From assembly GCA_016206585.1 (NCBI GenBank), contig JACQRE010000006.1, positions 1-19,966 on the forward strand: a stretch of DNA of 19,966 nucleotides. Reading direction: 5' to 3'. The notes under the pieces are model-generated. The model saw nothing but the letters and a program-made list of their open reading frames with translations, had not been told where the DNA came from and ran no database searches. Source of the stretch: Candidatus Omnitrophota bacterium (GTDB lineage: Bacteria; Omnitrophota; Gorgyraeia; Aquiviventales; Aquiviventaceae). Of this stretch, positions 14,981 through 19,966 are shown piece by piece (the first letter of the stretch is position 1; each line of letters starts with the position of its first letter). Position numbers and translations under genes: made by a program.

Positions 14981-15795
14981 TGCGTCGGGACCTGTTGGAT
15001 GTAGCGTTCCATGACCGCCGTATAGGCGCGCGTCAGCGCCTCGGCCGCGCCGGTCCGGCCTCCAAGCTGGTCCGGCCAGATCGGCGGCTCCACGCAGAGG
15101 CGGAACCGCCACAGCCCCTCGCGCAGCAGGAAGCTCGGCACGATGGGCGCGTGGCTGCGCAGGCTCAGGAGTGCCGGGCCCTCCGGCAGCGTCGCCCGGC
15201 GGCCGAAGAGCGTCAGCGACAGGCCATGCGCGCCGAACTCCCGGTCGCCCAGCAGCCCCACCAGCCCGCCCTGCCGCAGCCTCGCCAGGCTGCGCTGCGC
15301 TGCCCCCTCGCCGACGGCGATCACCTCCAGTGCGCAGCGCTGGCGCTGCCGGGTGAACAGCCCATCGAGCCGGGGGTCCGCGTGCCGCAGGGCCACGACG
15401 CTCATCGGGCCGGCCAGCCGGCGGATCGCGGCCGCCCCGAGCTCCCAATTGCCGAGGTGGCCGGTGAGGACGATCGTCCCGCGTCCATGCTGTTGCGCTT
15501 CGTCCAGATGGCCGCGCCCCTCCACCCGGACCGCTTCAAGGGCTTCCTCGCGCATCGTGAAGAACTCCACGAGGTACCGTCCGAAGTTGCGAAACACCTC
15601 GCGGCTCATCGCCCGCAGGGGTCGCGCGGCCGAGCCGGGGATGAGCGAGAGGTTGCCCTCCACCGCGGCGCGGTCGCGCGCTGACCACGCCCACCAGCCG
15701 TCCGCCAGATGCTCCGCCAGCCGCAGCGCCGTGCCGCGCGGCAGCCCTTCGCTGAGCCGCTGCGTGAGACGATACCGTACGTAGCCGAGCGACAC
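14953..15795 (-). CDS. LpxL/HtrB-type lysophospholipid acyltransferase
   Basis: The 280-residue protein is a LABLAT-family acyltransferase related to lipid A lauroyl/myristoyl transferases. The catalytic HxxxxE motif is in TGHLGNWELG (His113, Glu118). Further family segments are NFGRYLVEFFTM, ALRHADPRLDGLFTRQR, GLVGLLGDREFGAHGLSLTLFGRRATLPEGPALLSLRS, and TRAYTAVMERYIQQVPTQWLMFQP. It probably adds a fatty acid to lipid A or to another glycolipid; its placement between two glycosyltransferases leaves the latter open. The start is a GTG (15795) with GTGAGG about ten bases upstream, immediately after the GT28 gene. Confidence 0.88.
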   Translation of the reverse strand: MSLGYVRYRLTQRLSEGLPRGTALRLAEHLADGWWAWSARDRAAVEGNLSLIPGSAARPLRAMSREVFRNFGRYLVEFFTMREEALEAVRVEGRGHLDEAQQHGRGTIVLTGHLGNWELGAAAIRRLAGPMSVVALRHADPRLDGLFTRQRQRCALEVIAVGEGAAQRSLARLRQGGLVGLLGDREFGAHGLSLTLFGRRATLPEGPALLSLRSHAPIVPSFLLREGLWRFRLCVEPPIWPDQLGGRTGAAEALTRAYTAVMERYIQQVPTQWLMFQPVT

Positions 15796-15807
15796 GGTGC
15801 GCTGGCC

Positions 15808-16962
15808 TCACGCGGTCTGCAGGGCCTGGCGGCCTTCGATCGTTCCCCCTCGATCGGCCAGCTCGAACAACAGCTTCGCCAGATCCAGCGACGCGTTCGG
15901 GTGGGCGAGCTCCGCGCTGCGGCGCCGCAAGATCTCCAGGTACTCCGGGTTGTCGAGCACGTCGCGGATCGTCTGCCGGACGGTGTCCGGCGAGCCGGCC
16001 TGCACGGCCGCCCCCTGCGAGAGGAGGTAGCGGGCGTTGTACGCCTCCTGCCCCGGAATCGGGTTGACGATGACGAGCGGCAGCTGTTTCGCCAGCGCCT
16101 CCGAGGTGGTGAGTCCGCCGGGCTTGCTGATGAGCAGCGTGGCCAGGCTCATCAGCGTGGGGATCTCCCGGGTGTAGGCCAGCGCGAGCAGGCGATGGCG
16201 GAAGCGGCTGGCCGTCAACCACGAGAACAGCGAACGGTTCATGCCGGCCACGACGACGAACTGGCAGGGATGCGGCAGCCGGTCGAGGTTCAGCATGATC
16301 TCGCGCAGCTGCCCGAACCCGCCGCCGCCGCCCATGATCAGGAGGATCGGATGGCGCAGATCGAGGCCGAAGCGGCGGGCGGCCGCCGCGCGGTCGACCG
16401 GCTCCAGAAAGCGCAGGTCAATGGGAATGCCGAGCACCTTGACGCGGGACGCCTCCACCCCTTGCGTGAGGAACCGGCGCTTCACCTGTTCGGAGGGCAC
16501 CACGTAGGCGTCGACCGTCTCGTGAAACCAGTAGAGGTGCGGGGCGTAGTCGGTCAGGACCCCGACGAGCGGAATCGGCAGGCCGTGGTGCTTCTTGAAG
16601 TCGGCGACGACACCGCACGGATAGGCCTGGGTGCAGACGATGGCGTCCGGCTTCACCCGCTCCAGCAGCGTCGAGAGCTTGCCCGCCTGGTAGCGGTTGA
16701 GCAGCGCGCGGAAGTACTCGACGCGCCGGTGCACGGCGGGGTTGTCGTAGAGGTACTCCCAGACGTCGGGCTGGTGGCGGATCAGCGAGGAGTACGTGCG
16801 GCCGATCGCCCAGCGCACGAAGCGGCTGGTGAAGTGGAACGCGTCGAGGTTGACGACCGTGCAGGAGGGATCGAGGTGGACGAGCGTCTGCTCGATGGCG
16901 CAGCCGGCGCGATGGTGGCCGGAGCCTGGAGTGATGTGCAGCACGAGGAATCGTCGTGCCAT
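15808..16962 (-). CDS. GT28 lipid glycosyltransferase (MGDG synthase-like)
   Basis: The 384-residue protein has an N-terminal MGDG-synthase domain (VLHITPGSGHHRAGCAIE, FFTSRFVRWA-like segment, TQAYPCGVVADFKK, VLTDYAPHLYWFHETVDAYVVPSE) and a C-terminal GT28 domain with the glycine loop LIMGGGGGFGQL (near 208-219), the donor-binding LISKPGGLTTSEALAKQLPLV (278-297), and NPIPGQEAYNARYLLSQGAAV. Relatives add glucose or galactose from UDP-sugars to diacylglycerol at the membrane; MurG is the more distant cousin. The sugar and acceptor here are unknown. The next gene downstream, the acyltransferase, starts 12 bases after its stop. Confidence 0.88.
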   Translation of the reverse strand: MARRFLVLHITPGSGHHRAGCAIEQTLVHLDPSCTVVNLDAFHFTSRFVRWAIGRTYSSLIRHQPDVWEYLYDNPAVHRRVEYFRALLNRYQAGKLSTLLERVKPDAIVCTQAYPCGVVADFKKHHGLPIPLVGVLTDYAPHLYWFHETVDAYVVPSEQVKRRFLTQGVEASRVKVLGIPIDLRFLEPVDRAAAARRFGLDLRHPILLIMGGGGGFGQLREIMLNLDRLPHPCQFVVVAGMNRSLFSWLTASRFRHRLLALAYTREIPTLMSLATLLISKPGGLTTSEALAKQLPLVIVNPIPGQEAYNARYLLSQGAAVQAGSPDTVRQTIRDVLDNPEYLEILRRRSAELAHPNASLDLAKLLFELADRGGTIEGRQALQTA

Positions 16963-16992
16963 GATCAGTGTGGAGCCTGCGCTCCGCCGTGG

Positions 16993-18273
16993 CTAGTCGG
17001 CCATCTGCAGGACCCTCGCGATACGGCGCACCGCCTCGCGGAGACGGGGTTCCGGTTCCACCAGCGCGAACCGGACAAACCCCTCGCCATACTCCCCGAA
17101 GCCGCTGCCCGGCGAGACCACCACACCGGCCTCCTGGACCAGGAGGGTCGCGAATTCAAGCGAGGTCAGCGCGCTGAACTTGAGCGGGATCTTGGCCCAG
17201 ACGTAAAACGTCGCTTTGGGCATGGGCACGTCCCACCCAATCCGCTTGAGGCCCTGCAAAAACGTGTCCCGGCGCCGATGGTACGTGGCCACCGCCTGGT
17301 GGACGTAGTCCTGCGGGCCGGCGAGCGCCTGGATCGCGGCCCACTGGACGGCGCGGAAAATCCCGAAATCGATGTAGCTCTTGGTCTTGGCGAGCGACGC
17401 CAGGATGTCCTGGTTGCCCACTCCGAAGCCCAGGCGCAGGCCGGGCAGGCTGTACGACTTCGAGAGGGTGTGGAACTCGACCGCCACCTCTTTGGCCCCC
17501 TCCACCTCGAGCACGCTGGGGGCGCGGAAGCCGTCGAAGGTGAAGTCGGAATAGGCGAAGTCGTGGACGACCATGATGCGGTGCTGCCGCGCCCACCGGA
17601 CCACCTCTTTGAAGAACTTCAGGTCGGCCACGGCCGTGGTGGGGTTGTGCGGGTAGCTGATGAACAGCATCTTCGACTGCCGCAGGACGCTGCGCGGGAT
17701 CGCGTGCAGATCCGGCAGGTAGTGGTTCTCCGGGTTGATCGGCAGGTTGTAGAGGATCCCGCCGGCCATGACCACCCCGTTGAAGTGCACCGGGTAGGTC
17801 GGGTTCGGCACCAGCGCGATGTCGTCGTGGTTCAGGAACGCCAGCGACAGGTGCGAGATCCCCTCCTTGGAGCCGATCAGCGGCAGCACCTCCCGGCCGG
17901 GGTCGAGGGGGACGCGGAACTTGCGGTGGTACCACTGCGCGATCGTCTCAACGAGCTTCGTCTCCACGTCGCCGCCCTTGCGGGAATACCGGTGGTTCTC
18001 CGCCTTCTTCACCTGCTTGGTGAGCTCGGCGACGACGTGCGCGGGCGGCGGCAGGTCGGGGTTGCCCATGCCCAGGTCGATGACGTTCACGCCGCGGGCT
18101 GTCGCCTGCGCCTTGAGCTCATCGAGGATCGTGAAGAGGTAGAGCGGCAGCCGCTTCAGCCGGTTCGCCTCGTGGAACAAGCACCGGTTGGTCCGCGCTC
18201 GCTCGCGCTTCGTCCGTTCCCGGAGCTGCTGCTGCACGCGCCGGATGGTCGGTGACGTCAGGGTTGGGCTCAT
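16993..18273 (-). CDS. AlaC-like class I aminotransferase
   Basis: The 426-residue PLP enzyme closely follows E. coli AlaC in layout: RLPLYLFTILDELKAQA, VIDLGMGNPDLPPP (64-77), HRYSRKGGDVETK, LIGSKEGISHL, VPNPTYPVHFNG, SYPHNPTTA, VVHDFAYSDFTFDGF, the PLP lysine Lys272 in HTLSKSYSLPGLRLGF, and SPGSGFGEYGEGFVRFALVE. Likely roles are alanine synthesis from pyruvate and glutamate, or LL-diaminopimelate aminotransferase, for which this group is often named; the sequence does not decide. The N-terminus has about 38 extra residues rich in Arg, Gln and Lys before the conserved start. Its ATG overlaps the lipA stop (18273-18270). Confidence 0.9.
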   Translation of the reverse strand: MSPTLTSPTIRRVQQQLRERTKRERARTNRCLFHEANRLKRLPLYLFTILDELKAQATARGVNVIDLGMGNPDLPPPAHVVAELTKQVKKAENHRYSRKGGDVETKLVETIAQWYHRKFRVPLDPGREVLPLIGSKEGISHLSLAFLNHDDIALVPNPTYPVHFNGVVMAGGILYNLPINPENHYLPDLHAIPRSVLRQSKMLFISYPHNPTTAVADLKFFKEVVRWARQHRIMVVHDFAYSDFTFDGFRAPSVLEVEGAKEVAVEFHTLSKSYSLPGLRLGFGVGNQDILASLAKTKSYIDFGIFRAVQWAAIQALAGPQDYVHQAVATYHRRRDTFLQGLKRIGWDVPMPKATFYVWAKIPLKFSALTSLEFATLLVQEAGVVVSPGSGFGEYGEGFVRFALVEPEPRLREAVRRIARVLQMAD

Positions 18274-19136
18274 GCGGGCATGGCTCCGTGCTGGACGGCG
18301 TCAATGGCATGGTATGAACTGCGGACGAACGGCCCGGCTTTCACCCACGCGAAGCCGGATTCGAGTGCGAGCTGTTCGTACAGGCGGAACCGCTGCGGGC
18401 TCACGAAGTCCATGACGGGCAGGTGCGCGGCGTCCGGGCGGAGGTACTGCCCGATCGTCAGGTGCGTCACGCCCGCGGCGCGCAGGTCGGTGAACGTCTG
18501 GAGCAGCTCGGCTTGGGTCTCGCCCAGCCCCACCATGAGGCTCGACTTGATCAGGCTGCCGGTGCCCAGGGCGGCGGCGGTCCGCAGTACCTCCAGCGAC
18601 CGGGGGTAGCTGGCTTGGGGCCGCAGCAGCGGCGAGAGCCGCTCGACCGTCTCGACGTTGTGCGCGAACACCTCGGGATGGCCCTGCTCGAGGACCGTTC
18701 GGACGAGCAGCTCCCGGCCGTGGAAGTCCGGGACCAGCACCTCGACGGTGACGCCCGGGGTGGCGCGCCGGATCGCCGAGATGACCTCCACGAAGTGCGC
18801 AGCCCCCTCATCGCGCAGGTCATCGCGCGCGACGGAGGTGATCACCACGTGCTGCAACCCCAGCCGCCGCACCGCCTCAGCCACGCGCCGCGGCTCATCG
18901 GCTTCCACCGGCTCGGGCCGTCCGTGCTCCACGGCGCAGAAGCGGCAGCTACGCGTGCACCGGCTGCCGAGGATCATGAACGTCAGCTGCCGCTGCGACC
19001 AGCATTCGCGCAGGTTCGGACACCACGCGCTCTCACACACCGTCGCAAGGTTTAGATCGCTGACCAGGGTGCGAACTTCCCTCGCTACCCCGTCGGGCGA
19101 AAACGACTGTTTGAGCCAGTCAGGATACCTTCGCAT
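18270..19136 (-). CDS. lipA: Lipoyl synthase
   Basis: LipA is a radical SAM enzyme that inserts two sulfurs into octanoyl-lysine domains to form lipoyl groups. The 288-residue protein has both iron-sulfur motifs: the auxiliary cluster CESAWCPNLREC (Cys34, 39, 45) and the radical SAM CTRSCRFC (Cys60, 64, 67), plus VVITSVARDDLRDEGAAHF, VPDFHGRE, HNVETVERLSP, IKSSLMVGLGET, LTIGQYLRP and the C-terminal RSSYHA. I start at the ATG at 19136 (MRRYPDWLKQ), with AGGTG just before it; the open frame further upstream is translated heptamer repeat. It follows an isocitrate dehydrogenase gene; lipoylation serves 2-oxoacid dehydrogenases. Confidence 0.96.
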   Translation of the reverse strand: MRRYPDWLKQSFSPDGVAREVRTLVSDLNLATVCESAWCPNLRECWSQRQLTFMILGSRCTRSCRFCAVEHGRPEPVEADEPRRVAEAVRRLGLQHVVITSVARDDLRDEGAAHFVEVISAIRRATPGVTVEVLVPDFHGRELLVRTVLEQGHPEVFAHNVETVERLSPLLRPQASYPRSLEVLRTAAALGTGSLIKSSLMVGLGETQAELLQTFTDLRAAGVTHLTIGQYLRPDAAHLPVMDFVSPQRFRLYEQLALESGFAWVKAGPFVRSSYHAIDAVQHGAMPA

Positions 19137-19143
19137 CACCTGA

Positions 19144-19218
19144 GTGACCAGTGACGAGTGACCAGTGACGAGTGCAGTGCGCGGTGTTCGGCACTCGTCA
19201 CTCGACACTCGCCACTAA
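19144..19218. repeat. Two-armed 7-bp-period inverted repeat (GTGACCA/GTGACGA vs CACTCG)
   Basis: The left arm is GTGACCA (19144-19150), GTGACGA, GTGACCA, GTGACGA, GTGCAGT (to 19178). The centre is GC-rich. The right arm is GCACTCG (19191-19197), TCACTCG, ACACTCG, CCACTAA (to 19218). CACTCG in the right arm is the exact complement of CGAGTG in the left arm. The repeat fills almost the whole gap between the isocitrate dehydrogenase stop (19225) and the lipA start (19136). It contains no promoter that I can see. Confidence 0.88.
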
Positions 19219-19224
19219 GCGGAT

Positions 19225-19966
19225 TCATGACACACTAACCTTTACGGTCTTCATCTTTTCAATGATGGCGTTGCCCATCTCCTTCGTCCCGACGGCGGTC
19301 GGGTCGTTGCGATCCGGTTTGAGGTCGTACGTGACCTGGCGCCCGTCTCGGAGGACCGCCGCCACGGCCGCATCGAGCCGCCGGGCGGCCTCGTGCTCGC
19401 CGAGGTGGTGCAGCAGCATAACGCCCGAGAGGATCATCGCGGTCGGGTTCACCTTGTTCTGCCCGGCGTACTTCGGCGCGCTGCCGTGGACCGCTTCAAA
19501 GACCGCCAGGCCGCCGTCGCCGATGTTAGCACCCGGCGCGACCCCCAGGCCGCCGATCAAGCCGGCGCACAGGTCCGAGAGGATGTCGCCGTAGAGGTTC
19601 GGCAGGACGAGCACGTCGAAGTCCTGCGGCTTCAGGACGAGCTGCATGCAGGTGGCGTCGACCAGCCGGTCCTCGAAGGCGAGGCGCCCTGCATACCGCT
19701 GGGCCGTGCGCCGGGCCGTCTCCATGAACAGCCCGTCGGTGAACTTCATGATGTTGGCCTTGTGCACCGCCGTCACCTTTTTGCGGCCGTGGGCGAGCGC
19801 GTACTCGAAGGCGAAGGTCGCGATCCGCTCGGTGGCGGTCCCGGAGATCGGCTTGATGCTGATGGCGGCGTCCGGCTGGATCGGCTGCTTGGACCAGTCC
19901 TGCAGTTGCCTGATCAACTCTCCGGTGCGCGGCTCGCCCGCCTTGAACTCGATGCCGGCGTATAGG
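19225..19966 (-). CDS. Isocitrate dehydrogenase, C-terminal part (5' end outside window)
   Basis: The visible 246 residues, beginning LYAGIEFKAGEP, belong to the isocitrate/isopropylmalate dehydrogenase family; the ENTEDLYAGIE-type segment favours isocitrate over isopropylmalate. Motifs: SIKPISGTATERIATFAFEYA, VTAVHKANIMKFTDGLF (catalytic Lys), EDRLVDATCMQLV, DVLVLPNLYGDILSDLCAGLIGGLG (metal Asp), GANIGDGG, and HGSAPKYAGQNKVNPTA. The backbone is like the short NAD-type/IDH3 group, yet the APKYAG segment has the Lys-Tyr pair found at the NADP-selecting site of E. coli Icd (K344, Y345). The cofactor is therefore uncertain. The gene acts in the TCA cycle and enters from beyond 19966; an internal ATG at 19917 is not the start. 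Confidence 0.9.
   Translation of the reverse strand, partial: LYAGIEFKAGEPRTGELIRQLQDWSKQPIQPDAAISIKPISGTATERIATFAFEYALAHGRKKVTAVHKANIMKFTDGLFMETARRTAQRYAGRLAFEDRLVDATCMQLVLKPQDFDVLVLPNLYGDILSDLCAGLIGGLGVAPGANIGDGGLAVFEAVHGSAPKYAGQNKVNPTAMILSGVMLLHHLGEHEAARRLDAAVAAVLRDGRQVTYDLKPDRNDPTAVGTKEMGNAIIEKMKTVKVSVS

Noticed and set aside
15709..18255. 848-codon open frame on the plus strand
   Set aside because: It is antisense to the GT28 and AlaC-like genes, which have full family motifs. Its translation is Arg/Asp/Val-rich with no recognisable domain, as expected from the complement of high-GC codons.
19137..19208. Longer lipA start at 19208
   Set aside because: The added residues are translated heptamer repeat; LipA proteins start close to the RRYPDWLK segment, and AGGTG stands before the ATG at 19136.
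19144..19218. CRISPR array
   Set aside because: Units are 7 bp without spacers, and there are no cas genes; period and orientation flip do not fit CRISPR.

Overview
The window reads as one densely packed stretch of a high-GC (about two thirds G+C by eye) Gram-negative chromosome, probably from an uncultured lineage. Heptose synthesis (GmhA and RfaE2), an LpxL-type acyltransferase, a TonB-like protein and periplasmic signal peptides point to a diderm cell with an outer membrane. A split ThiD2/ThiE pair, a PPi-type phosphofructokinase, an AlaC-like aminotransferase and a MEMO-family protein would fit groups such as Nitrospirota, Methylomirabilota or Omnitrophota, but the phylum cannot be fixed from sequence reading alone. 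Every supported gene is on the minus strand, so transcription runs from high to low coordinates. I treat the long plus-strand open frames as GC-driven shadows.

Layout in transcription order. (1) 19966-16993: the 3' part of an isocitrate dehydrogenase gene, then lipA and an alaC-like aminotransferase. (2) 16962-14264: a membrane-lipid cassette of a GT28/MGDG-synthase-like glycosyltransferase, an LpxL-like acyltransferase and a GT2 polyprenyl-phosphate-type glycosyltransferase. (3) 14259-12899: pcm and a tonB-like gene. (4) A perfect-consensus sigma70 promoter at 12902-12874, whose -35 box overlaps the tonB-like stop codon, feeds rpsU (S21), an M16 peptidase and a MEMO-family protein. (5) 9005-4411: a run of genes, mostly with ATGA overlaps (DUF1844, rmuC, a Trm112-like zinc ribbon, aroQ, efp), continuing into accB and accC; aroQ-efp-accB-accC is a common bacterial order. 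(6) 4301-310: PPi-type pfk, gmhA, rfaE2, thiD2, thiE and a periplasmic TPR protein. (7) 215-1: an interrupted tRNA-Gly(CCC)-like gene followed by a second tRNA-Gly(CCC) cut by the window edge.

The most unusual signal lies in the junctions rather than in the genes. Six gene borders carry imperfect tandem repeats with a strict 7-bp period but a different heptamer at each site (252-286, 2086-2153, 3201-3256, 9014-9093, 9904-9924, 19144-19218). Three of these are two-armed, with the second arm inverted, so they could fold. Several run into coding sequence and supply start codons, a Shine-Dalgarno-like GGAG, N-terminal residues or a stop codon.

A second unusual element fills the accC-pfk gap at 4300-4411. 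It has a perfect 17-bp outer stem enclosing three hairpins, ends exactly on the accC stop and the pfk start, and holds the pfk ribosome-binding site inside its stem. A third is the pair of strong hairpins (63-145) that interrupts the first tRNA-Gly in its T-arm.
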